Source: CAILZL01 sp050181835
GTDB lineage: Bacteria; Pseudomonadota; Gammaproteobacteria; Steroidobacterales; Steroidobacteraceae
Assembly: GCA_050181835.1 (NCBI GenBank)
Contig: JBFXCU010000012.1
Coordinates: forward strand, 18,215-82,214
Direction of reading: 5' to 3'
Length of the DNA stretch: 64,000 bases
The notes under the pieces are model-generated. The model was given only the letters and a program-made list of their open reading frames with translations, did not search any database and was not told where the DNA came from. Position numbers and translations under genes: made by a program. Each line of letters begins with the position of its first letter. The stretch's first letter is position 1. Positions 7,138 through 16,062 of this stretch are shown here, one piece after another.

Positions 7138-8274
7138 ATGAACTTCCCTTCTGCCCCAGTCCCGGCTCCTTTGGTGATCGTTGGTATGTCCGGCGGCGTA
7201 GATTCATCTGTTGCTGCTCATCTGTTACTGCAACAGGGCTACCGCGTTGAAGGTCTGTTCATGAGTAACTGGGAAGAAGACGAAGATGGTTACTGCACTA
7301 GCGCTCAGGATTATCAGGATGCTCGGCAAGTATGCACACAGCTTGGTATCGCGCTACACAAAGTCAGCTTCGCCAAAGAATACCGTGATCGCGTCTTTGA
7401 ACATTTCCTGACCGAGTATCGCGCTGGTAGAACGCCCAATCCTGACGTGCTGTGCAATCGCGAAATTAAATTTGGTGTCTGTTTCGAATATGCGCAACGC
7501 CTCGGTGCAGACTGGATGGCTACCGGACACTATGCGCGCGTGGTTCATGCGTCAGTTTCATCCGCCAGATTGTTGAAAGGCTTGGATGCGAGCAAGGATC
7601 AAAGCTATTTCCTGCACGCCATGCCCAGTGCAGTCTTGGCTAAAACCTTGTTCCCAGTGGGCGAGCTACATAAGGATGAAGTACGTCGCATCGCCAAACA
7701 GCTCGCCCTGCCCACGCACGACAAAAAAGATAGCACAGGAATTTGCTTTATTGGCGAACGGCCATTTGCCGAATTCCTGTCAAAGTACCTGCCCGCCCAA
7801 CCCGGCGAAATTCGCAGCATTGATGGTGATCTACTCGGCAAACACACGGGTCTGATGTATTATACCCTCGGTCAACGTCAAGGGCTCGGCATCGGCGGCA
7901 AAGCCAATCATGCAGAAGAACCTTGGTTTGTTGTCAGGAAGAATTTAAAGCACAATCAGCTCATCGTCGTGCAAGGCCATGATCATCCAGCCATGCAACA
8001 GATCGCGCTAGATGCGGTTGAACTCAGTTGGATTGCTGGCACGCTACCCGCTGCAAATTTCACCTGCACTGCCAAAGCGCGTTATCGACAAGCCGATCAG
8101 CAATGTACGGTGACGATCGGTAATAACAATACCGCCCATGTTGAATTTGACTCGCCACAACGCGCCATCACACCAGGTCAGTATGTGGTCTTCTATGACG
8201 GCGAGACCTGTTTGGGTGGCGGGGTCATTGATGCGACGGTGAGTGCTTATGCAACTGAGAAAAGGGTTGCTTGA
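7138..8274 (+). CDS. mnmA: tRNA-specific 2-thiouridylase MnmA
   Basis: A 378-residue enzyme that inserts sulphur at C2 of U34 in Lys, Glu and Gln tRNAs, receiving it from the Tus relay. The PP-loop SGGVDSS (18-24) binds ATP. C106 in TPNPDVLCNREIKFG and C203 in DSTGICFIGER are the two catalytic cysteines. TGHYAR and the C-terminal beta-barrel (GQYVVFYDGETCLGGGVI) complete the family architecture at normal length. No ribosome site is obvious. The 196 bases after it (8275-8470), before the convergent norB, hold no gene or clear terminator. Confidence 0.97.
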   Translation: MNFPSAPVPAPLVIVGMSGGVDSSVAAHLLLQQGYRVEGLFMSNWEEDEDGYCTSAQDYQDARQVCTQLGIALHKVSFAKEYRDRVFEHFLTEYRAGRTPNPDVLCNREIKFGVCFEYAQRLGADWMATGHYARVVHASVSSARLLKGLDASKDQSYFLHAMPSAVLAKTLFPVGELHKDEVRRIAKQLALPTHDKKDSTGICFIGERPFAEFLSKYLPAQPGEIRSIDGDLLGKHTGLMYYTLGQRQGLGIGGKANHAEEPWFVVRKNLKHNQLIVVQGHDHPAMQQIALDAVELSWIAGTLPAANFTCTAKARYRQADQQCTVTIGNNNTAHVEFDSPQRAITPGQYVVFYDGETCLGGGVIDATVSAYATEKRVA

Positions 8275-8470
8275 CAGGAAGTTGCTTTCCCTACTGGTTT
8301 AGTCTTGGCGTGCAATCCTCCATCTAACTCAAACTCAGCCAGCCAACTGCGGAAACTAACAACCAGGTGCTGGCATGAGTAGAAGTTTCCGCATAGATTC
8401 GCACTACGCTGTTGCGATATTTCAGTGAGCGAAACAGCTGGCGAAGTATGTCGCACAGTTCCAAGCACCA

Positions 8471-10726
8471 TTATTTGGTGGTCGAAGATTCAAACCTGCG
8501 CGGTGCAATCCACAGTCGAAATACGAACCATGCCACTAACAAGGCACCAACCGCGAATATCGTATCACCGGGAACGCGCATCCATACCAACAGATGTATC
8601 AGCGGTTGATGCATGAACTCGGCTGAGCGTGCGAACCAATAACCTTTTTCTAACGCCGCTTGTAATTGCAGTACACCAATGGGTAACAGTGTTAGCAATG
8701 CCATCAGGCCTAGCCCTATATTGAGTGACCAGAACGCCGCCCGCAGCGCGCCCTGATGCCACTCAATTTCCGGTTTCAGGCCTCGTAAACAAAATAGCAT
8801 CAAGCCAATTCCTAGCATGCCGTACACCCCAAATAGGGCTGTGTGTCCATGCAATGGCGTGAGATTCAGGCCTTGCATGTAATACAACGCCAATGGCGTA
8901 TTGATTAGAAAGCCGAACAATCCGGCCCCGACGATGTTCCAGAACGACACCGCAAGAAAGAACATGATTGGCCAACGATACCGTTCCATCCACGGTATAG
9001 CGCGGCTATGTGTCCAGGTTTCATGTGCTTCTAGGCCGATCAATGCTAACGGCACGACTTCCAACGCTGAAAAGGAAGCGCCCAATGCCAGTACCGCAGT
9101 CGGAGTGCCTGCCCAATACAGGTGATGGAAGGTACCTAGCACACCACCTGCCATGAACACTACGGTAGCGAATAGGACATTAGTGGTGGCAGTAGCTGCA
9201 CGCACCAATCCCAGTTTTACGAACAGGAAGCTGATAACGGCGACAGCAAAGACCTCGAAGAAGCCTTCCACCCACAGATGTACTACCCACCAACGCCAGT
9301 ACTCGACCACAGAAATATGACTGTGCTCACTCCACATCAAGCCCGCGCCGTACAGCAAGCCGATGGCAATGATGGATACAAACAACAAGCCGACGATAGA
9401 TGCCATATCATCCTTGCACTGCAAAGCTGGCCATAACGCACGTCCCATCAAGGTTAGCCAGAGCATGAGGCCAATGAACAAAAATATCTGCCAGAAGCGT
9501 CCAATGTCAGTGTACTCCCAGCCTTGATGGCCAAACCAGAAGTTATATTTCAGTCCCATCTTCTGCATAACCGCAAACCACTGTCCAGTGAATGCACCGA
9601 CCACAATGATCAATAGACAGGCAAATAGGAAGTTGACCCCAAGACGTTGGAATTTTGGTTCATGTCCGGATATCGCGGGTGCGATATACAAACCCGTACC
9701 CAGCCACGCTGTGGCAATCCACAACACTGCTAATTCTGTATGCCAGCTACGGGTAAGTGAATAAGGTAGGTAGTTGGAAATTTCAAAGCCATAAAACTGC
9801 TTTTCTACCTGATAGTGAGCGGTGATGGCGCCGAGCAAAATCTGCGTTAGAAACAAAGCGACCACTATCCAGAAATACTTCTGCGTCGCGCGCATCGACG
9901 GAGTGACTATGAGGTCCTTGAGCGGATCACTTACAGGAGGCACCAGTGCCGGTAATTTGCCGTGATAAGCGGCGTAATGCCACGCCAACAAGCCGATGCC
10001 TGCCAGCATGAACAGTATGCTGAACACCGTCCACAGGAAGGTACCAGCGGTAGGGGTGTTACCCACCAGCGGTTCATACGGCCAGTTGCTGGTGTAGCTG
10101 GCCTTTGATTCGGGACGCTCGGTGACGGTTGCCCATGAAGTCCAGAAGAAAAATGCGGTTAGTTGGCGACGATGCTCTACTGTATCGATGCTGCCATCGC
10201 GCATCGCATAAGTTTCGCGCAGCTTGGCCATCGCCGGATCGGTTGAAAACAGGCTGGCGTAATGCGCCGCTACTTCAATGGTGGCCTGCGCACGATCATC
10301 AGACAACGTGATCGTCCCGGTTGCGGCATCATAAGTATTTGGACGCAGTTCCTGTCGTAAGCGCGCCTTCAGTGAGTCCTGCTGTGCCTCACTCAATTCC
10401 GAATAGCTAGTGCTATGGTCACGACTAGCCCAGAGCTCCAGCAGTGCACTGGATTCGCGATGCAGCCAGTCAGCACTCCAGTCTGGTGCGACCAAGGCAC
10501 CATGGCCCCAAATAGAACCCAACTGTTGGCCACCGGTGGTCTGCCACACTTGACGGCCCGTTTCCATGTCAGCGCGGGTGTACAGCAGCTGACCACTTGC
10601 TGAAACCACTTGCTCAGGCAACGGTGGTGCATGCAAATATACTTCACGCCCCATCCACAGCAGTATCGTGAATGAGATAGCAAGTAATAACCCAAGGCCA
10701 ATCCACAGTCGTTTTGTTGATGTCAC
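8471..10726 (-). CDS. norB: Quinol-dependent nitric oxide reductase (single-subunit qNOR)
   Basis: A 751-residue integral membrane protein. A first membrane helix (9-28) is followed by a ~190-residue hydrophilic domain, the fused NorC-like part typical of qNOR, starting QLLYTRADMETGRQVWQ. About twelve helices of the haem-copper oxidase superfamily follow. The haem and FeB ligands lie in SRSWHTELAVLW, VVHLWVEGFFEVF, GTFHHLYWAG and LHGHTALFGVYGMLG. The enzyme reduces 2 NO to N2O with quinol. The start is GTG with GGGAAG 7 nt upstream. Haemoglobin and nsrR follow upstream on the same strand, and no other denitrification gene is seen, so NO detoxification rather than full denitrification is likely. 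Confidence 0.95.
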   Translation of the reverse strand: MTSTKRLWIGLGLLLAISFTILLWMGREVYLHAPPLPEQVVSASGQLLYTRADMETGRQVWQTTGGQQLGSIWGHGALVAPDWSADWLHRESSALLELWASRDHSTSYSELSEAQQDSLKARLRQELRPNTYDAATGTITLSDDRAQATIEVAAHYASLFSTDPAMAKLRETYAMRDGSIDTVEHRRQLTAFFFWTSWATVTERPESKASYTSNWPYEPLVGNTPTAGTFLWTVFSILFMLAGIGLLAWHYAAYHGKLPALVPPVSDPLKDLIVTPSMRATQKYFWIVVALFLTQILLGAITAHYQVEKQFYGFEISNYLPYSLTRSWHTELAVLWIATAWLGTGLYIAPAISGHEPKFQRLGVNFLFACLLIIVVGAFTGQWFAVMQKMGLKYNFWFGHQGWEYTDIGRFWQIFLFIGLMLWLTLMGRALWPALQCKDDMASIVGLLFVSIIAIGLLYGAGLMWSEHSHISVVEYWRWWVVHLWVEGFFEVFAVAVISFLFVKLGLVRAATATTNVLFATVVFMAGGVLGTFHHLYWAGTPTAVLALGASFSALEVVPLALIGLEAHETWTHSRAIPWMERYRWPIMFFLAVSFWNIVGAGLFGFLINTPLALYYMQGLNLTPLHGHTALFGVYGMLGIGLMLFCLRGLKPEIEWHQGALRAAFWSLNIGLGLMALLTLLPIGVLQLQAALEKGYWFARSAEFMHQPLIHLLVWMRVPGDTIFAVGALLVAWFVFRLWIAPRRFESSTTK

Positions 10727-10816
10727 AAGATGCTTCCCAATGTAGCGCGTAGCAGTTGTTTTACCGAGAAACGATTATTGATCTGATCAGCGGTTTGATT
10801 TGTCACACCCTGCGTG

Positions 10817-11284
10817 TCAATTCATCACTAATGACGAGTCAATAAAACGTTGGCCTTTTTGTAGCAGCTCACCATTTGCGGCAGCTCGCCCCATTTCGAG
10901 ACTGGATGCGATCAACTTTGCGCGCGCAATGAATTGATCAGCTGCGACCGGCGGGCAGACTTCCCGTACGGTGGTTATAAAGAGCGCCAGCCATTGATCG
11001 AAATGACGAGCATCAATAGGTAATGCGGCATGCTTTTGCATGGGATGGCCGTGATAACGACCACTGCTCAAGGTTACTGACGACCAGAATGCGAACATAC
11101 GTTGTAGGTGAGGCTCCCAATCGGGAATGCGCGCCGAAAAAATCGGCCCTAGCAGGGTATCGGCACGAACTGTTATGTAAAACAGACGTACTACACGCTC
11201 AATTAGTGCCTCATCAATGCCGTTATTAGCATAGCTGTTACTATGATTTTGGTTGTGTGACGACTCTGAAATGCTGCTTTTCAA
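10817..11284 (-). CDS. Group III truncated haemoglobin
   Basis: About 155 residues. From residue 23 the sequence (IDEALIERVVRLFYITVRADTLLGPIFSARIPDWEPHLQRMFAFWSSV) is characteristic of group III truncated haemoglobins, with KHAALPIDARHFDQWLALF holding the proximal-helix histidine region. These bind O2/NO in micro-aerobic or nitrosative stress. The only in-frame start is TTG at 11284, with a weak ribosome site and a low-complexity N-terminus (SSHNQNHSNSYANN), so the start is uncertain. It lies 90 bp upstream of norB on the same strand and downstream of nsrR, consistent with an NO-response regulon. Confidence 0.85.
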   Translation of the reverse strand: MKSSISESSHNQNHSNSYANNGIDEALIERVVRLFYITVRADTLLGPIFSARIPDWEPHLQRMFAFWSSVTLSSGRYHGHPMQKHAALPIDARHFDQWLALFITTVREVCPPVAADQFIARAKLIASSLEMGRAAANGELLQKGQRFIDSSLVMN

Positions 11285-11330
11285 AATGAATACTACGCAC
11301 TGTTGTACTTATGCGCGAGCATGAAGGATT

Positions 11331-11355
11331 AAAGAGGTATATTCAATACCACTTT
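11331..11355. promoter_or_regulatory. Near-perfect palindrome, candidate operator of the NO genes
   Basis: Left arm AAAGAGGTAT, 5-base spacer ATTCA, right arm ATACCACTTT; nine of ten positions pair. It lies between the nsrR stop and the truncated-haemoglobin start, in the right place to control the haemoglobin gene and perhaps norB. It is AT-rich and of similar length to known NsrR sites, but the bases do not clearly match the E. coli NsrR consensus. NsrR is the obvious candidate binder, by inference. Confidence 0.45.
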
Positions 11356-11394
11356 ATGTAGGCGGATATACTTATTAGCTTAGTAAGCTGAGAT

Positions 11395-11835
11395 TTATGC
11401 AGACAACAGTTTACGCATCCGGCGCAAGCTGTTGGGATTGTCAATTAGATCAGCCAGAGAATAAGTATCGAGCACAGCCAAGAACGCCAGTACTGCCTCT
11501 TTCAGCGGGCCACGCAATCCGCATGCGGACACAATGAGACACGTGTTGTGCTCGGCATCGAAGCATTCAACCAGCGCAAAACCATCTTCGGTGACGCGGA
11601 CGATGTCGCCAATATTGATATCACTCGCGCTGCGTTGCAGGGTTAAACCGCCGCCACGGCCACGCTGACTTATGATAAACCCCGCTTGCACTAAGGTTTG
11701 CGTGACTTTCATCAGGTGATTGCGCGATATCTTGTAGCGATCTGCGACTTCCTCAATGGTATGCAGCTGCCCGGGTTCCATCGCCAATAGCATCAACAAT
11801 CGAAGTGCGTAGTCAGTATGAACGGTTAAGCGCAT
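11395..11835 (-). CDS. nsrR: Rrf2-family NO-sensing repressor NsrR
   Basis: A 146-residue Rrf2 regulator. The winged HTH is MRLTVHTDYALRLLMLLA...IEEVADRYKISRNHLMKVTQTLVQAGFIISQRGRGGGL. Three cysteines at 91, 99 and 105 (ECFDAEHNTC...SACGL) match the [Fe-S]-cluster ligands of NsrR, which is lost or nitrosylated on NO exposure to derepress targets. The N-terminus MRLT.HTDYALR is typical of NsrR rather than IscR. Its position next to norB and a truncated haemoglobin supports this. Confidence 0.92.
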   Translation of the reverse strand: MRLTVHTDYALRLLMLLAMEPGQLHTIEEVADRYKISRNHLMKVTQTLVQAGFIISQRGRGGGLTLQRSASDINIGDIVRVTEDGFALVECFDAEHNTCLIVSACGLRGPLKEAVLAFLAVLDTYSLADLIDNPNSLRRMRKLLSA

Positions 11836-11977
11836 AGGTTGAAAATGATAATTGGGTTATGTTGCTGTTAATGTATGCGGCAGTAACGATTCCAACTAGA
11901 AGTGATAAAGCACGAAATTTATCGCGCACTACGATCACTTTTTGGCTGATTTGGTGGTTCGCAACCATATCAGAGTA

Positions 11978-12166
11978 TTAGCTCCATCTTCTCATTTCAG
12001 CTTCCTTGGACTCGTATTTCCAAGTTTTCTTGGCGATGTAGAGCTTGTTGTTTCCCACAATGACTTTGTTCAAGGTTACTAGCATCAAATTATCCGTATA
12101 GCTACAACGAACCGTCGTGCCATAGCTAAAAGCTCCATTTGGAAAAATACTTCCCGTGTTCAGGAA
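11978..12166 (-). pseudogene. Open frame continuing in phase past the tryptophan dioxygenase stop; possible gene remnant
   Basis: After the TAA of the dioxygenase gene the same frame stays open for about 62 codons. It reads like real protein: FPNGAFSYGTTVRCSY, then LVTLNKVIVGNNKLYIAKK and a charged end, KYESKEAEMRRWS. There is no plausible start except an internal TTG-ATG giving ~36 residues. I read it as the C-terminal scrap of a lost gene, or a short unknown protein. The remaining part of the gap up to nsrR (11836-11977) shows only an imperfect AGTGAT/ATCACT inverted repeat around 11900-11942. Confidence 0.3.
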
Positions 12167-13027
12167 TTACATTGAGGTTCTAACCGACCATAACTCAGGA
12201 AAAAATCGCAGCTCTAACGCTTTATTCAAGTAGTTCACACCGCTGGTGCCACCGGTGCCGCGTTTATAACCAATGATGCGTTCCACTGTTTTCATATGAC
12301 TGAATCGCCACAGCTGGAACTGATGATCCAGATCGACCAGCTTTTCAGCAAGTTCATATAGATCCCAGTGCTCAGCACGACTGTGATACACCGCCAACCA
12401 TGCGGCAGCCACCTGTTTGCTGGCTCGATAAGGCTGTGACCAATCACGATCCAGATAGTCAGCGGGAATGCCAAAGCCACGGCGGCTGAGTAGTCGTAGC
12501 GTTTCATCGTACAATGCCGGGCTATTCAGTACCCGCTGTAACTTTGCATAGATATCGGTATGACGCTTGTATACTTCTATCATGTTGGGGTTCTTGTTGC
12601 CGATCAGAAACTCCAGCATGCGGTATTGATAGGACTGAAAGCCTGAAGCCTTACCCAATGAATTACGGAATGCCGAATATTCCATTGGCGTCATGGTGGC
12701 TAGCACATCCCATGACTGCGTCAGCTGTGCCTGAATGCGTGACAGTCGCATCAGACACTTGCCTACCGGACCAAGATCATCGCGTTGAATATGCTTGATT
12801 GCCGCCAGCAGCTCATGGATGCATAGCTTCATCCAGAGTTCACTAGCTTGATGAATGATGATGAACAGCATTTCATCGTGTTCAAAAGTGTTGGGCTGTT
12901 GCGCACTAAGCAGCTGATCAAGATTCAGGTACTCACCATAACTTTTGGAGTCGCCCAGATCCCAATGTACAGACTCGTTGCTGATATCAATGGCCGCATG
13001 CGTCAACGGATTTTCAGGGGTCGTCAT
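12167..13027 (-). CDS. kynA: Tryptophan 2,3-dioxygenase
   Basis: A 286-residue haem enzyme that opens the indole ring of L-tryptophan to N-formylkynurenine. SYGEYLNLDQLLSAQ, FEHDEMLFIIIHQASELWMKL (distal-pocket His in IIHQASELW), FRNSLGKASGFQSYQYRMLEFL, and FQLWRFSHMKTVERIIGYKRGTGGTSGVNYL (proximal His and substrate-binding Thr-Gly loop) are all present. I start at ATG 13027; a GTG at 13042 would add five residues. No kynurenine formamidase or kynureninase gene is adjacent, so the rest of the pathway must lie elsewhere if it exists. Confidence 0.96.
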   Translation of the reverse strand: MTTPENPLTHAAIDISNESVHWDLGDSKSYGEYLNLDQLLSAQQPNTFEHDEMLFIIIHQASELWMKLCIHELLAAIKHIQRDDLGPVGKCLMRLSRIQAQLTQSWDVLATMTPMEYSAFRNSLGKASGFQSYQYRMLEFLIGNKNPNMIEVYKRHTDIYAKLQRVLNSPALYDETLRLLSRRGFGIPADYLDRDWSQPYRASKQVAAAWLAVYHSRAEHWDLYELAEKLVDLDHQFQLWRFSHMKTVERIIGYKRGTGGTSGVNYLNKALELRFFPELWSVRTSM

Positions 13028-13068
13028 GAGTATTCTGATCACTAAGTGTTAATTGGAAGAAATATGGC

Positions 13069-13812
13069 TTATCTACTGATAAATATCCATGCCGGCACCT
13101 GTTTCCATGCCTTGTTTAGTTCCTTGTCCAAGCGCCGATAGTCAGGCTCGCAAGCCTCAACTAGATCCCAAAACTGCGATGAATGGTTCATGTGACGGGT
13201 GTGGCATAGCTCATGAATCATCAAGTAATGCAGTACTTCCGGCTGCAAAAACGCCGCGCAAAGGTTCAGGCTGATGGTACCAGAGGTCGAACAGCTGCCC
13301 CAGCGGGTACGCTGACGACGAATCTGTAATCTGTCAAACTTGAAGTCATGAGTAACGGCCAGCTGTTGTAGCCGCTGCTGAAATTCCTGGTGCAGCAGCT
13401 CATTCAGCCAACCAACCAACAAGCGTGACCAAGCTTTACTCTCGGTAATCGGGCCACGTAACAATAGCTGTGATTGATTCAATGTTTTTAATCTTGGGAA
13501 TCCAGTCTCGTAACGATACTCGATATGCATCAGATGCCCAATCGACGGTAATACCAGTTCAGCAGGAGGGGTTAATGCACGTTGCTGGGCAATGCATTCG
13601 CTGACTCGCACATTAATCCAGTCGCGATGCTTGCTGACAAATTGCTGCACTCTGCTGGCTGAAGTTCGTGGCGGCACTACCACCTCAACTCTACCCGCCG
13701 GATAGATTTTTATGGACAGCCGCCGTGTTCGTGGACTGACGCGTACTTGCCACGCTGCATCGACTTGCTCAACCAGCAACGGTAGCTGTTGATGACTACT
13801 GAAATCCATCAT
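13069..13812 (-). CDS. YgjP-type M48-like zinc metallopeptidase
   Basis: A 247-residue protein of the YgjP (DUF45) family. The domain marker RQRTRWGSCS (166-175) is followed by LHYLMIHELCHTRHMNHSSQFW, with zinc ligands H200, H204 and H210 and the catalytic Glu 201. There is no signal peptide, so it acts in the cytoplasm. The physiological substrate is not known. Two adjacent ATGs make the start uncertain by one codon. It lies 6 bases downstream of the exported hypothetical gene, which suggests an operon. Confidence 0.88.
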   Translation of the reverse strand: MMDFSSHQQLPLLVEQVDAAWQVRVSPRTRRLSIKIYPAGRVEVVVPPRTSASRVQQFVSKHRDWINVRVSECIAQQRALTPPAELVLPSIGHLMHIEYRYETGFPRLKTLNQSQLLLRGPITESKAWSRLLVGWLNELLHQEFQQRLQQLAVTHDFKFDRLQIRRQRTRWGSCSTSGTISLNLCAAFLQPEVLHYLMIHELCHTRHMNHSSQFWDLVEACEPDYRRLDKELNKAWKQVPAWIFISR

Positions 13813-13818
13813 GTACGA

Positions 13819-14580
13819 CTAGTTCACCGTTAGGCTGCGCAACAAGGTCGATGCTGCCTGATAATCCGGCATCAGTATTAATGCCCGTTCCAACGCATTC
13901 CGGGCAGCAAGAGACTCACCATTGGCAATTGCCAGCTGACCGAGCAGGTAGCAGGATTCGGCATGACCCCATAGCACATTATGAGTAATCTGCACCAAGG
14001 CGGCGGCGTCATATGCCGCTACTACAGTCGATAGTGGTGCCATATCTTGCGGTTCCTTATCGTCCGCATGTAACCAGGCTGATACTAACTGCACTTGTGG
14101 CGATCTGCTGTCTATTTGCAGCGCTTGGTCAATTTCTGCATTACGCTGGCGCTTGTACAGCACGCTACGGAGAGGGCGCAGCTGCGCCAGTATAGACAGA
14201 CAAGCGGCGTGTAGAGCATGACGAATGGCTAATGACGTGCCATCGACAGTGTTGGCTATTTTGCTGTCAGCGCACTCCTCTGCCATCTGTGTAGCCAGCG
14301 CCGGATCATGCTTACCCAGCAGTTGCGCCAATTTCCATCGACCATAATCCAACTGTTGTTGCTGCTGCAACATATCTGACTCAGTATCGAGTTCCAGCTG
14401 TGTTAGAGATTGAATGGCCAGTTGCAAGGAACGACTGTCCTCTGCATAAAATGCGTACTCCATTCGACCTGCCAAGTCATTGAGTTGCTCATTTTCTGAC
14501 CACGCAGATACGCAGGCTAGCATTCCGGTCAGCAGTCCTACCAGCTTGGCGACGATGTGCAAGTGTCGCAATGAACCCAT
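13819..14580 (-). CDS. Exported hypothetical protein with TPR-like repeats
   Basis: A 253-residue protein with a likely signal peptide (residues 1-27, LVGLLTGMLACVSAWS). The rest is almost all helix, rich in Leu, Gln and Ala. Two stretches, ESCYLLGQLAIANGESLAARNALERALILMPDY near the C-terminus and AEIDQALQIDSRSPQVQ in the middle, look like tetratricopeptide helices, so it probably binds another protein in the periplasm. I do not recognise a specific family. It is divergent from tatD; the 109 bases between them hold no further gene. Confidence 0.65.
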   Translation of the reverse strand: MGSLRHLHIVAKLVGLLTGMLACVSAWSENEQLNDLAGRMEYAFYAEDSRSLQLAIQSLTQLELDTESDMLQQQQQLDYGRWKLAQLLGKHDPALATQMAEECADSKIANTVDGTSLAIRHALHAACLSILAQLRPLRSVLYKRQRNAEIDQALQIDSRSPQVQLVSAWLHADDKEPQDMAPLSTVVAAYDAAALVQITHNVLWGHAESCYLLGQLAIANGESLAARNALERALILMPDYQAASTLLRSLTVN

Positions 14581-14689
14581 TGGGTAAACTCATGTTTGAT
14601 AAACAGGAGCGATCATCACGCATTGCATTTGGCATTACAATCTCGCTGGTTAATTTGTTTTATTGCAACGCTAAACAAGGTGTCACAAA

Positions 14690-15475
14690 TTGATCGACAT
14701 TGGACTGAATCTTACCCATGACAGTTTCGACCATGATCGTAGTGAGTTGTTGGCGCGTGCCACTGCGGTCGGTGTCAACCATATGCTGATTACCGGTAGT
14801 GATCTGGCGCATAGCCATGCTGCATGGCAGCTAGCCAAACATGACCCGCAGCGATTGCGCGCCACGGCGGGCGTGCATCCGCATCATGCTAAGGATTTGC
14901 TTGAAACTCAGTTATCCACCCTGCGGGAATTACTGATTGAACCGCTGGTGGTTGCCGTGGGTGAAAGCGGCTTGGATTACTGCCGTAATTTTTCCACGCC
15001 GGAGCAACAAGAGCAGGCCTTTCGCTGGCAATTACAGCTAGCAGTTGAGACTGGCAAGCCGGTGTTTCTGCATCAGCGTGATGCGCATGAAACCTTCGTT
15101 AGTATTTTGAACGACTACCTGCCGCGTATCAGCGGTGGGGTTGCGCATTGCTTTACCGGTACGCCTGAGCAGGCTCGTTGTTATGTGGAAATGGGCTTAT
15201 ACATCGGCATCACTGGCTGGATTTGCGATGAGCGTCGGGGGCAGAGTTTGCGTGCAGCGGTACGTGAGATTCCACTGAATCGGTTATTGATAGAAACCGA
15301 TGCACCGTATCTGATTCCACGCGATCTGAAACCCAAACCCAAGTCACATCGCAATGAACCTATGTACTTACCGGCGGTGCTACAGCGCCTTGCCGCATGT
15401 CGTGATGAATCGGTAGAGTTACTAGCAGAGGCCACCACTACCAATGCGCAGCGGCTATTCGCATGGCCGGTTTGA
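14690..15475 (+). CDS. tatD: TatD metal-dependent deoxyribonuclease
   Basis: A 261-residue TIM-barrel hydrolase closely matching E. coli TatD itself. Shared features are the N-terminus IDIGLNLTHDSF, AGVHPHH, GESGLDYCRNFSTPEEQ-type segment (here GESGLDYCRNFSTPEQQEQAF), FLHQRDAHE, AHCFTGT, GITGWICDERRG, and LLIETDAPYLIPRDL with the metal-binding Asp. TatD is a 3'-5' DNA exonuclease linked to repair. The start is TTG at 14690, with AAGGTG 8 nt upstream. The tatABC genes are not here. Confidence 0.93.
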   Translation: MIDIGLNLTHDSFDHDRSELLARATAVGVNHMLITGSDLAHSHAAWQLAKHDPQRLRATAGVHPHHAKDLLETQLSTLRELLIEPLVVAVGESGLDYCRNFSTPEQQEQAFRWQLQLAVETGKPVFLHQRDAHETFVSILNDYLPRISGGVAHCFTGTPEQARCYVEMGLYIGITGWICDERRGQSLRAAVREIPLNRLLIETDAPYLIPRDLKPKPKSHRNEPMYLPAVLQRLAACRDESVELLAEATTTNAQRLFAWPV

Positions 15476-15486
15476 TTGCGGAACGC

Positions 15487-16062
15487 TTACCCATGCAGGT
15501 TGGGCTTGGCCTGCTGCTTGATACTGCGCCAGACATCGGCAAACGCCGCTGCGGCATTACCACGTGAGCGATCAATCATCGGAAAATCTCTGGTCAGTTC
15601 ATCGATGCGTACCACGTACTTGGGCTTGCCTTTAGGGAAGTCGCCGCGTTGAGTGAATACCAATCTGCCCTCTACTGGAACTGCATCGGCTAACGATTTT
15701 ATCGCGGCCATACGGTCATACAAAATGGATTGCGGATTGGCGAAGGTAAAACGCAGCTTGCGACCGATGGCGGTCCACTGAAACATTTGATCACCACCAA
15801 ATACCGCACCCGGCACATCAAATAAGTCCAACACTAGCAAACCACGTTCGGTAAGCAACAAATAGTTCAAATGCAGTTGACCGCCACTGCCATTCGGAAT
15901 CAATACATTGCGTAGCATTTCATAGGCAATGGAATTGATGATATCTTCATTGCGACGAATTATCCGTCGCGACAAGTAAGCACGGATACCCGCGACCAGC
16001 CCTGCCGTCACTATGGCTGCACCAGCAACGGGATACACCCAAAACGGCACCACTTCATTCAT
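15487..16062 (-). CDS. NERD-domain membrane-anchored protein
   Basis: A 191-residue protein. One N-terminal membrane helix (VVPFWVYPVAGAAIVTAGLVAGI) is followed by a NERD (nuclease-related) domain containing IAYEMLRNVLIPNGSGGQLHLNYLLLTERGLLVLDLFDVPGAVFGGDQMFQW. Canonical NERD nuclease residues (D...E.K pattern) are only partly visible, with D101 and FGG/DQ. I chose the ATG at 16062 because upstream codons belong to thrC. The start overlaps the thrC stop by a few bases, so the gene is translationally coupled to the threonine operon. Function is unknown. Confidence 0.75.
   Translation of the reverse strand: MNEVVPFWVYPVAGAAIVTAGLVAGIRAYLSRRIIRRNEDIINSIAYEMLRNVLIPNGSGGQLHLNYLLLTERGLLVLDLFDVPGAVFGGDQMFQWTAIGRKLRFTFANPQSILYDRMAAIKSLADAVPVEGRLVFTQRGDFPKGKPKYVVRIDELTRDFPMIDRSRGNAAAAFADVWRSIKQQAKPNLHG

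Noticed and set aside
10741..10816. Possible FNR/DNR box TTGAT-CTG-ATCAG upstream of norB
   Set aside because: The spacer is 3 bases rather than the 4 required by the FNR-type dyad, and the outer bases do not match, so it is not supported.
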